A stretch of 29,625 nucleotides of DNA from an uncultured Oscillospiraceae bacterium (GTDB taxonomy: Bacteria > Bacillota > Clostridia > Oscillospirales > Oscillospiraceae), in assembly GCA_910588135.1 (NCBI GenBank), contig CAJUOT010000034.1, positions 1 to 29,625 on the forward strand. The letters run 5' to 3'. Shown piece after piece: positions 16,209 to 23,730 of this stretch (its first letter is position 1; the number at the start of each line of letters is the position of its first letter). Below the pieces are notes generated by a model, which ran no database searches, was not told where the DNA came from, and saw nothing but the letters and a program-made list of their open reading frames with translations. Position numbers and translations under genes: made by a program.

Positions 16209-16834
16209 AGGTATTCCTCCTTATAGAGATTCTGGCGGAGCATATCCGCGTATTTTTGATACTCCTGAAACAGCTGGTTGATCTCCTCCGGTGTGCTGGC
16301 CCTTGTCTCGGCCAGCATCCCCTCCGCCGCCAGCGTCAGCAGCCGCACCAGCGTTTTGGGGTCCACGCCGTCCTTGAACTTGTGCAGGTCCATCCGGGAG
16401 AGGAAACTGTCGGTGGATTCCCGGAGTACGTCGTTCAGTTTTTTCCGCAGCTTTGGGGTGAGCACGTTGTCCCCCTCGTAGTAGGCCCGCATGACGAAAC
16501 GGAACAGCCCCGGATGGCGGTTTACCATGTCCATTTTTACCTGCTGACCGATCTCCAGGGTCCGGAAGAAGTCGGTTTCACCGAAATAGCTGGCCTTCAG
16601 CATATGCCTGTTAAAAATGTCCATGCACTGGTCAATGGCGTACTGGAACAGGTACAGATACAGTTCCCGCTTGTCTTTGAAATAGTGGAACAGCAAGCCC
16701 TTGGACACCCCCGCCCGCTTGGCGATGGCGTCGGCGGAGGTTTTTTTAAAGCTGCCAGCGCCAAATTCCACCATGGCGCTGTTGCGGATGAGGTCCTGGC
16801 GCTGCGGGGGAAGGCTGAAAAATTTCTGGTTCAT
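16205..16834 (-). CDS. TetR/AcrR family transcriptional regulator
   Basis: A 209-residue regulator. The N-terminal helix-turn-helix spans about 32-52 (KTSADAIAKRAGVSKGLLFH), followed directly by YFKDKRELYLYLF, the classic TetR signature. The C-terminal helical domain is unassigned and would bind the inducer. ATG 16834 is chosen because AAGGGGG precedes it by 8 nt. A longer frame to 16885 would start inside the promoter. The first gene of the operon with the ABC ATPase and permease, it probably represses its own operon through the inverted repeat at 16868-16886. Confidence 0.92.
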   Translation of the reverse strand: MNQKFFSLPPQRQDLIRNSAMVEFGAGSFKKTSADAIAKRAGVSKGLLFHYFKDKRELYLYLFQYAIDQCMDIFNRHMLKASYFGETDFFRTLEIGQQVKMDMVNRHPGLFRFVMRAYYEGDNVLTPKLRKKLNDVLRESTDSFLSRMDLHKFKDGVDPKTLVRLLTLAAEGMLAETRASTPEEINQLFQEYQKYADMLRQNLYKEEYL

Positions 16835-16856
16835 GGGCGGGCCCCCTTTTTTCCCC

Positions 16857-16885
16857 ACCATACCGCCGTTGACCAAATCGGTCAA
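16857..16885 (-). promoter_or_regulatory. Promoter of the tetR-ABC operon
   Basis: On the minus strand: TTGACC (16885-16880), 17-nt spacer, TATGGT (16862-16857), then 22 nt to the tetR ATG. The -35 hexamer lies inside one arm of the inverted repeat described separately. Confidence 0.75.
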
Positions 16886-16886
16886 C
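16868..16886. promoter_or_regulatory. Probable TetR operator
   Basis: A perfect inverted repeat GTTGACC-AAATC-GGTCAAC (arms 16868-16874 and 16880-16886). It covers the -35 and the upstream part of the spacer of the operon promoter. Size, symmetry and position are those of a TetR-family operator, so autorepression is the simplest reading. Confidence 0.75.
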
Positions 16887-17102
16887 CCCTTGAATTAATT
16901 TTTTAGCAGGCGGGAATCTGCTGTGCCCGCGAAAACTGGCATATTCAAGCACAGGAAAAGATTGCGCATGAAAAAACTACCTGCTTTGAATGATGACCGC
17001 CGGCGCATAATGAGTGACGGGGATCATGAAGACGGAACCGCGCAAGGCGCAAAAGCGCGGACGCGTGGAACCGCCGAAAGAACAAGCAGGAGGCGTATAA
17101 CG

Positions 17103-17468
17103 ATGAGAATGAAATATTTCGCTCTTGCCGCGGCCTTTGCCATGGCCTTGGGACTGGCGGGCTGCTCCGCCAACCGCGACGTTGACAGCGCCGCTCCCGT
17201 CCCGCCCACCCACAGCGTGTCCGCCGGACAGGACGGCCAGAACAGCCCTGATATGGGCGGCGCGGGGAACAGCCCCGGCATGGACGGCGATGTGGAGGAC
17301 GGCGTTGGGGCCGGCGACAGCGGCCGGGCCCGCAGCGGCGTAGGAAATGTGGCGGACGACATTGGCGACGCGGCGGGCGACCTGGCCCGGGGTGCGGGTA
17401 ACGCGGCCCGGGACGTGGGCGATGCCATCGGCGACGCGGTGAACGGAGCCGGCAGGGCCGTCAGGTAA
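17103..17468 (+). CDS. Small lipoprotein with 11-residue amphipathic repeats
   Basis: A 121-residue protein that I do not recognise as a named family. A signal peptide (1-20) ends in the lipobox L-A-G-Cys21, so it is probably lipid-anchored outside the membrane. Residues 26-80 form a Gly/Asp/Pro/Ser-rich flexible linker. Residues 83-115 are three 11-residue units (VADDIGDAAGD, LARGAGNAARD, VGDAIGDAVNG), resembling the 11-mer amphipathic helices of LEA-like or lipid-binding proteins. GCAGGAGG 9 nt upstream supports ATG 17103; a longer upstream frame to 16923 has no ribosome site. The 216-nt gap before it shows no clear promoter. A terminator follows at 17474. Confidence 0.8.
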   Translation: MRMKYFALAAAFAMALGLAGCSANRDVDSAAPVPPTHSVSAGQDGQNSPDMGGAGNSPGMDGDVEDGVGAGDSGRARSGVGNVADDIGDAAGDLARGAGNAARDVGDAIGDAVNGAGRAVR

Positions 17469-17473
17469 AAAAT

Positions 17474-17501
17474 GGGGCGGCCGGGAAATCCCGGCCGCCC
17501 C
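17474..17501. terminator. Bidirectional terminator between lipoprotein and phosphatase-GNAT genes
   Basis: A perfect 12-bp GC stem (17474-17485 with 17490-17501), AAAT loop. On the minus strand it is followed by ATTTTTTA, so it is best placed to end the minus-strand fusion gene. On the plus strand it is followed by GCGGCTTTTA. Confidence 0.85.
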
Positions 17502-17508
17502 GCGGCTT

Positions 17509-18648
17509 TTACAGCTCCAGCCCGATGTACTTTTCCATGACCTCCAGGCGGCCCGCGCCGCCCGGCTCCTCCCCGATTTTGTAAAACCCGCAGGAACGGC
17601 AGAACCTCTGCCCCTGCTCGCTTTCCGGGGCGAGGTACATCCGAAGGAACGTTCGTCCCATGGCGCGGAACGCAGAAACCGCCTGTCCCAGCAGCTGCAC
17701 GCCCAGCCTCTTGGAACGGAACTCCGGGGCAAGGTACAGCAGGGAAACCCATCCCGCCCCCTGGGCCGCGTCCCGCTCCCAGTCCGTCTGAAGGACGCCC
17801 ACAAAAGTGTTCCCCAGCAAAGCGGACAGGAGACAGCCAGAATCCTGGGCGCGGTTTTTCTCCGCCTCACGCAGGAGCGCCTCCCCTTCAAAGCTGTCCG
17901 CCGTGCCGAAGGCGGCCGGCCAGCCCTCCCGCCGTGCGGACAGGTACAGCTCTTTCTCATGGGGCAGAGACAGGGGGACAAAGCGCAGGGCGTTGCGCTC
18001 CATTCCGGGGATGCCATAGGCGGTGTTTGCCTTGGGGACGGCCTCTATGGGGTCCAGGTGGCTGTTGTCATTGTAGTACGCCACACGGATGCGGCCGTCC
18101 TCCACTTCCAATTTGGCCACGCCGGTGTTGTCCGGCAGGGGGACCTGGGCCGTGGGTTTCCCCAGCCAGACGGACAGCCCGCACCGGATGGCGCAGCCGT
18201 GGGACACTACCGCTGCCGTCTGGCCGGGGTGGGCGGCGGCGATGCAGCGGATGGCCCGGTCTATCCGGGCGCGCACCTGGGAGAAGGTCTCGCAGCCCTC
18301 CACGCTCCAGCCGTCGTCGCAGCCGAGGAAAGCGGTGAGGCTGTCCCGATGGTCGTGAAGGAGCTGGCCCCAGGGCACGTCCTCCCACACCCCCGCGCTG
18401 ATCTCCCGCAGGCCGGGATCGACGCGCAGGGTAAGGCCACGGGGGCGGTAAACGGCCCCGGCGGTGGACATGGCGCGGTACAGGTCGCTGGAGTACACCG
18501 CGTCGAAGCGGACGCCCTCAAACCGCCGCTCCAACGCCTCGACCTGCTCCCGGCCCTTCAGGGTGAGCAGGCCGTTGTGCCAGCTGTGGCAGCGGCGGTA
18601 GAGATTGCCTTCCGCCTGTCCGTGGCGGATGAGGTAAATGGTGGTCAT
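17509..18648 (-). CDS. Histidine phosphatase (phosphoglycerate mutase-like) fused to GNAT acetyltransferase
   Basis: A 379-residue two-domain protein. Residues 1-200 or so are a histidine phosphatase superfamily domain: Arg8-His9-Gly10 in YLIRHGQAEGN, acidic Glu82 in LREISAGVWED, and the second catalytic His150 in VVSHG. Residues about 215-379 look like a GNAT N-acetyltransferase, with the acetyl-CoA region VSLLYLAPEFRSKRLGVQLL and a final FCRSCGFYKIG. Neither substrate can be read from sequence. The fusion suggests that both activities act on one small molecule or pathway. The minus-strand ATG at 18648 is preceded by GAGAGGG. It lies downstream of rnpB and ends at a shared terminator. Confidence 0.88.
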   Translation of the reverse strand: MTTIYLIRHGQAEGNLYRRCHSWHNGLLTLKGREQVEALERRFEGVRFDAVYSSDLYRAMSTAGAVYRPRGLTLRVDPGLREISAGVWEDVPWGQLLHDHRDSLTAFLGCDDGWSVEGCETFSQVRARIDRAIRCIAAAHPGQTAAVVSHGCAIRCGLSVWLGKPTAQVPLPDNTGVAKLEVEDGRIRVAYYNDNSHLDPIEAVPKANTAYGIPGMERNALRFVPLSLPHEKELYLSARREGWPAAFGTADSFEGEALLREAEKNRAQDSGCLLSALLGNTFVGVLQTDWERDAAQGAGWVSLLYLAPEFRSKRLGVQLLGQAVSAFRAMGRTFLRMYLAPESEQGQRFCRSCGFYKIGEEPGGAGRLEVMEKYIGLEL

Positions 18649-18727
18649 GGGAAACCCTCTCTTTCTCTCCGGCGCGTCTGGGCCGCCGTATACTTGAAAA
18701 ACTGCTGCGGTTGGTTGGAATGGAAAG

Positions 18728-18752
18728 GGGCCCCCGGGCGGCCCGGGGACCC
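18728..18752 (-). terminator. Probable rnpB terminator
   Basis: An 11-pair GC stem (18728-18738 with 18742-18752, one G-U pair in RNA), 3-nt loop, 8 nt beyond the rnpB 3' end. On the minus strand it is followed by CTTTCC, a weak T-tract. On the plus strand a TTTTT follows, but no plus-strand gene ends here. Confidence 0.65.
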
Positions 18753-18760
18753 TTTTTGGT

Positions 18761-19115
18761 GCAAGTAAGCCTGTAAGCCGGGTTCTGTCATTTAAGACAG
18801 CCATCTATCTCGACGTGCCGTTGCCGGCACGCTCCAGCCGCCTCCTGAACACGGCCGGGCCGGCCTTGTGTGTTCCCACGGCGTTGCTCCGGATAGAGTT
18901 TACAGCAATGGGCGCTTTCACACGCCATTGGGTGAGCTCTTACCTCGCCTTTCCACCTTGACTGGCGGGCGCAGGCCCGCCAGCAGTCTATTTCTGTTGC
19001 ACTTTTCCTGGGGTCGCCCCCGGCGGGTGTTACCCGTTATCCTTGCCCTGCGGAGCCCGGACTTTCCTCACGGACGGCCTTTCGGCCTGGCCGCGCGGCT
19101 GCCCAGCTTACTTGC
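18761..19115 (-). ncRNA. rnpB: RNase P RNA (class A), catalytic subunit for tRNA 5' processing
   Basis: About 355 nt on the minus strand. The 5' end GCAAGTAAGC (19115-19106) pairs perfectly with GCTTACTTGC at the 3' end (18770-18761), forming P1. The universally conserved GAGGAAAGTCCGGGC (19069-19055) is the 5' strand of P4 and its flank. ACAGAACCCGGCTTA (18788-18774) is the conserved 3' region closing P4. Between them lie AACAGAAA and GGTAAGAGCTCACC, typical of class A RNAs. With the RnpA protein it cleaves pre-tRNA leaders. The mapped promoter at 19123-19151 predicts a 5' end at or next to 19115, agreeing with P1. Confidence 0.97.
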
Positions 19116-19122
19116 GATTTTC

Positions 19123-19151
19123 ATTGTACTTCATCTTTTTGCGATTGTCAA
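19123..19151 (-). promoter_or_regulatory. Sigma-A promoter of rnpB
   Basis: Minus strand: TTGACA (19151-19146), 17-nt spacer, TACAAT (19128-19123), with the RNA starting about 8 nt later. Near-consensus, as expected for an abundant stable RNA. Confidence 0.88.
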
Positions 19152-19173
19152 ATGGATTTGAATGGGGTATAAT
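19145..19173 (+). promoter_or_regulatory. Sigma-A promoter of the murD operon, overlapping the rnpB promoter
   Basis: Plus strand: TTGTCA (19145-19150), 17-nt spacer, TATAAT (19168-19173). Its -35 shares five of six bases with the divergent rnpB -35 (19146-19151). Initiation near 19180 gives a leader of about 60 nt. Confidence 0.87.
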
Positions 19174-19241
19174 AACTCAATATGCAATATCTGCCTCCGG
19201 AGGAAGAAGCGGGGGATGGGGTGTGGAGGTGCGTCTGTTTT

Positions 19242-20621
19242 ATGGAATCGGTGCTGAAGGGATATTTTGAGTCGCTGAAGGGGAAACGGGTGGCGGTGAT
19301 CGGGCTTGGCGTTTCCAACAAGCCGCTGGTGGACGGCCTGCTGGATGCGGGTGTGCCGGTGCTGGTGTGTGACAGGCGGGGCCGGGAGGATTTCAACGGC
19401 CTCATTGAGAGACTGGAGCGCCGGGGCATGACCGCCGCCCTGGGGCCGGGCTATCTGGACCAGCTGGAGGGGGCGGACGTGATTTTCCGCACACCGGGGC
19501 TCCGGCCTGACGTGCCCCAGATTGCCCGGGCCGTGGCGGCGGGCGCGGAGCTCACCTCTGAGATGGAGGCGTTTTTGAACCTGTGCCCCTGCCGGGTTAT
19601 CGCTGTGACCGGCTCGGACGGCAAGACCACCACCACCACCATCATCGCGGGACTGCTGAAGGCCGCGGATTACCGGACTTTCATGGGGGGAAACATCGGC
19701 CACCCGCTGTTGTGCCAGCTGGATGGCATCCGGCCGGACGACATGGTGGTGCTGGAGCTGTCCTCTTTCCAGCTCATGACGGTGAGGCAGAGCCCCAGCA
19801 TCGCCGTGGTCACCAATCTGGCTCCCAACCATCTGGACGTACACAGGGATATGGAGGAGTATGTGGCGGCAAAGCGGAATATTTTTGCCTATCAGGACGC
19901 GTGTGACCGGCTGGTGCTCAATGCGGACAACGAGGTCACCGCCGGATTCGCCAAGGAGGCCAGGGGAGCGGTCACCCTGTTCAGCAGGAAAAAAACGGTG
20001 GCGGACGGCGTGTATCTGCGGGACAAGACCGTGGTGTGCCACGGCCGGCCGGTGCTAAACGCCGGGGACATTCTCCTGCCCGGGCTGCACAACCTGGAAA
20101 ATTATATGGCCGCCATCGCGGCGGTGGACGGGCTGGTGCCCGACGAGGTGATTCGGGATTTTGCCCGCACTTTTGGCGGCGTCGCCCACCGCATTGAGCT
20201 GGTGCGGGAGCTGGACGGGGTGCGGTATTACAACGACTCCATTGCCTCCAGCCCCAGCCGCACCACCGCAGGGCTGCGCTCCTTTGCGCAAAAGGTCATT
20301 CTCATTGCCGGGGGATACGACAAGCACATTCCCTATGACGTGCTGGGGCCGGAAATTGTGGAGCACGTGAAAGCGCTGCTCCTTACCGGGGATACGGCGG
20401 AGAAGATCAAAGCGGCTGTGCTGGCCGCGGCTGGCTACCGGCCCGGGGTTCCGGAGATTGTAGACTGCGCCGGCCTGGAGGAGGCGGTGGAACGCTCACG
20501 GGCCCTGGCTGTGCCGGGGGATGTGGTCATTCTCTCTCCGGCCAGCGCGTCCTTTGACCGTTTCAAGAATTTTGAGGAGCGGGGAAACCGCTTCAAAGAG
20601 CTGGTTAACGCACTGAATTGA
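19242..20621 (+). CDS. murD: MurD, UDP-N-acetylmuramoyl-L-alanine--D-glutamate ligase
   Basis: A 459-residue cytoplasmic ATP-dependent Mur ligase adding D-Glu to UDP-MurNAc-L-Ala. The N-terminal Rossmann-like domain has VAVIGLGVSNKPLV. The P-loop GSDGKTTT is at 124-131, NHLDVH at 196-201, the lysine expected to be carbamylated is Lys211 (EEYVAAKRN), and the C-terminal domain has NDSIASSPSRTTAGL. Length is normal. ATG 19242 is chosen with GGAGGT 11 nt upstream; an in-frame ATG at 19182 would be almost at the transcription start. MurD normally sits between mraY and ftsW. Here it has its own promoter and heads a peptidase operon beside rnpB. Confidence 0.95.
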   Translation: MESVLKGYFESLKGKRVAVIGLGVSNKPLVDGLLDAGVPVLVCDRRGREDFNGLIERLERRGMTAALGPGYLDQLEGADVIFRTPGLRPDVPQIARAVAAGAELTSEMEAFLNLCPCRVIAVTGSDGKTTTTTIIAGLLKAADYRTFMGGNIGHPLLCQLDGIRPDDMVVLELSSFQLMTVRQSPSIAVVTNLAPNHLDVHRDMEEYVAAKRNIFAYQDACDRLVLNADNEVTAGFAKEARGAVTLFSRKKTVADGVYLRDKTVVCHGRPVLNAGDILLPGLHNLENYMAAIAAVDGLVPDEVIRDFARTFGGVAHRIELVRELDGVRYYNDSIASSPSRTTAGLRSFAQKVILIAGGYDKHIPYDVLGPEIVEHVKALLLTGDTAEKIKAAVLAAAGYRPGVPEIVDCAGLEEAVERSRALAVPGDVVILSPASASFDRFKNFEERGNRFKELVNALN

Positions 20622-20633
20622 GAGGTGGTACGC

Positions 20634-21665
20634 GTGGAAATGGAACAGATTTTGCGGCGGCTGTGCGCCGCCTGCGGGCCGTCCGGCTTTGAGGTTCCGG
20701 CGGTGCTGGCGGCGAAAGAGCTGCTGGAGCCGCTGGTGGATGAGGTGTGGATCGACCGGCTGGGCAGCCTCACCGGAGTAATCCGCTGCGGGAAGCCCGG
20801 GGCGAAGCGGCTGCTGCTGGACGCCCACCTGGACGAGGTGGGGCTGGTGGTCACCGGGCACAAGGACGGTTTCCTGCGCTTCAAGGCCGTCGGGGTGGAC
20901 CCCCGGATGCTGCCTGACCGGGAGGTGGTCATCCTCACCGACCCGCCCATGCTGGGGGTGGTGGCCTGCCTGCCGCCCCATGTGCTGTCGGCGGAGGACC
21001 GGGAGAAGGCTCCGGAGGTCAAGGACCTGTTTATCGACACAGGGCTGTCTCAGGAGGAGGCGGAGCGCCGGATTCCCATCGGCACGCCGGTGTCCTACCG
21101 CACGGATTTCACCCCCTTGGGGGCGCGGCAGGTGTGCACCAAGTCGCTGGACGACCGGGCCTGCTTTGCCGTTCTGCTGAGGGTGGCGGAGCTGCTGAAA
21201 GGGCAGGAACTGGATGTGGACCTCTATATTCTGGGCAGTGTGTGCGAGGAGACCAGCGGCGTGGGCGCCCAGGCGGCGGCCCAGGGGCTGGCGCCCGACT
21301 TCTGCGTGGCGGTGGATGTGACCCACGGCAGGACGGCGGACGCACCCAAAGGGGAGACGTATGGAATGGGCGGAGGCCCGGCGGTGGGGATCGGCCCCAA
21401 TATGGCCCGCTGGATGGTCAAACGGCTGCTGGACAAGGCGGCGCAGCTGGATATAACCGTGCAGAAAGAGGTCATGGAGGGGAACACCGGCACCAACGGC
21501 TGGGATATGCAGATTGCAAACGAGGGAATTGCCACGGCCATTGTGTCTGTGCCGCTGAAATATATGCACACCCCGGTGGAGGTGGTGGAGCTGGGCGATA
21601 TTGAGGACTGCGCCCGCCTGCTGGCCGCCTTCGCCCAGGGGATCGGAGAGGAGGGGGCGCAATGA
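20634..21665 (+). CDS. M42 family metallo-aminopeptidase, paralogue 1
   Basis: A 343-residue member of peptidase family M42 (glutamyl/lysyl aminopeptidase, 'endoglucanase M' annotations), expected to form large tetrahedral dodecamers that trim peptides in the cytoplasm. Metal and catalytic residues are in place: His65 and Asp67 (DAHLDEVG), Asp173/Asp174 (KSLDDRACF), Glu205-Glu206 (CEETSGVG), Asp228 (AVDVTH) and His312 (YMHTPVE). The start is uncertain: GTG 20634 is chosen 5 nt after AGAGGTGG, while GTG 20625 and ATG 20640 are in frame. It begins 12 nt after murD and overlaps the next paralogue by 4 nt. Substrate preference cannot be read. Confidence 0.9.
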   Translation: MEMEQILRRLCAACGPSGFEVPAVLAAKELLEPLVDEVWIDRLGSLTGVIRCGKPGAKRLLLDAHLDEVGLVVTGHKDGFLRFKAVGVDPRMLPDREVVILTDPPMLGVVACLPPHVLSAEDREKAPEVKDLFIDTGLSQEEAERRIPIGTPVSYRTDFTPLGARQVCTKSLDDRACFAVLLRVAELLKGQELDVDLYILGSVCEETSGVGAQAAAQGLAPDFCVAVDVTHGRTADAPKGETYGMGGGPAVGIGPNMARWMVKRLLDKAAQLDITVQKEVMEGNTGTNGWDMQIANEGIATAIVSVPLKYMHTPVEVVELGDIEDCARLLAAFAQGIGEEGAQ

Positions 21666-22684
21666 TTGACACACTGAAAACACTATGCGGCCTGTCCGGC
21701 GTGTCCTCCCGTGAGGATGAGGTGCGGGACTATATCCGGAGGCGGGTGGAGCCGTGGGCCGACAGCGTCCGCGTGGATGCGCTGGGTAATCTCATCGTGT
21801 TCAAGCGGGGGGCGAAGCCGGCCGGGAATAAGCTGATGCTGTGCGCCCACATGGACGAGGTGGGACTGATGGTGAAATCGGTGACGGAGGAGGGCTGCCT
21901 CAAATTCGGCTGCGTGGGCGGCATCGACCGCCGGGTGCTGATGGGCAAGCGGGTAAGCGTGGGGGAGAAGGGCATACCCGGCGTCATCGGGCTGAAGGCC
22001 ATCCACCTCACCACTGCCGAGGAGCGCAAACGGGTGCCAAAACTCACCGACCTGTATATCGACATCGGCGCGAAGGACAAGGCGGAGGCCCAGGCTCAGG
22101 TGGAGCCGGGAGACATATGCACCTTTGTGAGCGACGCGGTGGAGTTCGGGGATGGGATGCTCAAGGCCAAGGCCATCGACGACCGGGTGGGCTGCGCCGT
22201 TATGGTGAAGCTGCTGGAGGAGGAGCTGCCCATGGACTGCACCTTCGCCTTTACCGCCATGGAGGAGGTGGGCACCAGGGGGGCCTTCGGCGCCGCGTTT
22301 TCCGTGACCCCGGAGACGGCGCTGGTGCTGGAGGGCACCACTGCTGCCGATATCCCCGCCCTGGAGGCAGACCGGCAGGTGTGCTGGCCGGGGAAGGGCC
22401 CGGTGCTGTCCTGGATGGACGGCGGGGCAATCTATGACCGGGAGCTGTTCGAGGTGCTGCGCGCCCTGGCGCGGGACAACGGCCTGCCCTGGCAGATGAA
22501 GCATTACCTGTCCGGCGGGACGGATGCGAAGGCCGTCCAGCGCACCAAGGCGGGCGTCCGGGTGACCGGTATCTCGGCGGCGGTGCGCTACCTGCACGCG
22601 CCCAGCAGCGTGTGCAGCCTGAACGACGCAGAACAGATGCTCACCCTTGCCCGGCTGTTTGTCCGGGCCATGGCGGAGCGCTGA
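21662..22684 (+). CDS. M42 family metallo-aminopeptidase, paralogue 2
   Basis: A 340-residue M42 peptidase. Ligands are His63/Asp65 (CAHMDEVG), Asp173/Asp174 (KAIDDRVG), Glu201-Glu202 (MEEVGTRG) and His312 (YLHAPSS). At the position where paralogues 1 and 3 have the metal-binding Asp of AVDVT, this one has Glu224 in LVLEGTTAAD. That sequence marks a distinct M42 subgroup and may change metal or substrate preference. The ATG 21662 overlaps the upstream stop (ATGA), implying translational coupling. The next paralogue starts 16 nt downstream. Confidence 0.9.
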   Translation: MIDTLKTLCGLSGVSSREDEVRDYIRRRVEPWADSVRVDALGNLIVFKRGAKPAGNKLMLCAHMDEVGLMVKSVTEEGCLKFGCVGGIDRRVLMGKRVSVGEKGIPGVIGLKAIHLTTAEERKRVPKLTDLYIDIGAKDKAEAQAQVEPGDICTFVSDAVEFGDGMLKAKAIDDRVGCAVMVKLLEEELPMDCTFAFTAMEEVGTRGAFGAAFSVTPETALVLEGTTAADIPALEADRQVCWPGKGPVLSWMDGGAIYDRELFEVLRALARDNGLPWQMKHYLSGGTDAKAVQRTKAGVRVTGISAAVRYLHAPSSVCSLNDAEQMLTLARLFVRAMAER

Positions 22685-22700
22685 CGAGGAGGGGTTTGAA

Positions 22701-23708
22701 ATGGATATGATGAAAACGCTGGCTGAGCTGGTGGGAGCTTTCGGCCCTTCCGGCTGTGAAAAAGAGATTTCTCAGGTGATTGAGGGGATAGCCTCGCCCT
22801 ATGTGGACGAGATATCCCGGGACGCCATGGGCAACCTGATCTGCCATAAAAAAGGAGCCGGACCCCGGGTGATGTTCTCCGCCCATATGGACTCCATTGG
22901 GCTGGCGGCCACCCACATCGACGATAAGGGCTTTGTCCATGTGGGCGCCATCGGCGGCGTCACCCCCAAGGAGGTGCTGTACACCCCAGTGCGCTTCCAG
23001 AACGGCGTGCGGGGACTGGTGTGCGCCCCGGAGGACGCGGAGGTCGCCAAGCTCAAGGTGGACGGCCTGCTGGTGGACATCGGTGCGCAGAGCGGAAAAG
23101 AGGCGGAAGAGCTGGTGCAGGTGGGGGACGCGGCGGTGTACGACGCGGCGCCCCGTGCGGCGGCGGGCCGGGTGATTTCCCCCTATCTGGACAACCGGGC
23201 ATCCTGCCTGGTGCTGCTCATGGCCATGGAGCGGCTGGAAGGGGCCCCGGCGAACAACGACCTGTACTTCGTGTTCTCCGTCCAGGAAGAAGTGGGCTGC
23301 CGGGGGGCCAGGACCGCGGCTTGGGCGATCGACCCGGATTATGGCGTCGCGGTGGATGTCACCGGTGCGGATGACGAACCGGGAAGCAAGCACACGGCCA
23401 GTTCCCTGTGCGGCAGGGGGGCGGCGGTGAAGGTGATGGACCGCTCTGTGATCTGCACCCCGGCGTTGGTGGACAGGCTGCTGTTGCTGGCGGGGGAGAA
23501 GGGCATTCCCGCCCAGCGGGACGTGCTCCAGATGGGCGGAACCGACGCCGGCCCCATCCAGGCCACCAGGGCCGGGGTGTATACCGGGGGCATCTCAATT
23601 CCCTGCCGCTATACCCATACCCCCACCGAAATGGTGGATCTGGGTGATGTGCGGGCCTGCGCGGAGCTGGCGGCGGCCTTCGCGGCGTGCGGGCTGGACA
23701 AGCCCTGA
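22701..23708 (+). CDS. M42 family metallo-aminopeptidase, paralogue 3
   Basis: A 335-residue M42 peptidase. His62/Asp64 lie in SAHMDSIG, where the usual E-V after the aspartate is replaced by S-I. Asp164 lies in SPYLDNRAS, Glu196-Glu197 in VQEEVGCRG, Asp219 in AVDVTGADD and His306 in RYTHTPTE. ATG 22701 follows GAGGAGGGG by 6 nt; a longer frame back to 22647 overlaps paralogue 2 and has no site. The three paralogues are clearly divergent in sequence, so this is an old duplication with probable division of peptide specificities rather than a recent copy. Confidence 0.9.
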   Translation: MDMMKTLAELVGAFGPSGCEKEISQVIEGIASPYVDEISRDAMGNLICHKKGAGPRVMFSAHMDSIGLAATHIDDKGFVHVGAIGGVTPKEVLYTPVRFQNGVRGLVCAPEDAEVAKLKVDGLLVDIGAQSGKEAEELVQVGDAAVYDAAPRAAAGRVISPYLDNRASCLVLLMAMERLEGAPANNDLYFVFSVQEEVGCRGARTAAWAIDPDYGVAVDVTGADDEPGSKHTASSLCGRGAAVKVMDRSVICTPALVDRLLLLAGEKGIPAQRDVLQMGGTDAGPIQATRAGVYTGGISIPCRYTHTPTEMVDLGDVRACAELAAAFAACGLDKP

Positions 23709-23730
23709 GAGAAAACAGGAATAGGACGGG

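Noticed and set aside
16990..17015. Sigma-G-like GAATG...CATAATGA upstream of the lipoprotein gene
   Set aside because: The spacer is too short (about 13 nt) for the forespore sigma consensus and the start would lie about 80 nt before the ribosome site. Not convincing.
18753..18757. T-run after the GC hairpin on the plus strand suggesting a plus-strand terminator
   Set aside because: No plus-strand gene ends nearby. The hairpin directly follows the rnpB 3' end and is better explained as its minus-strand terminator.
18780..19080. Apparent short coding frames within the rnpB region
   Set aside because: The conserved RNase P core sequences and the perfect P1 helix explain the region. The frames have no ribosome sites.
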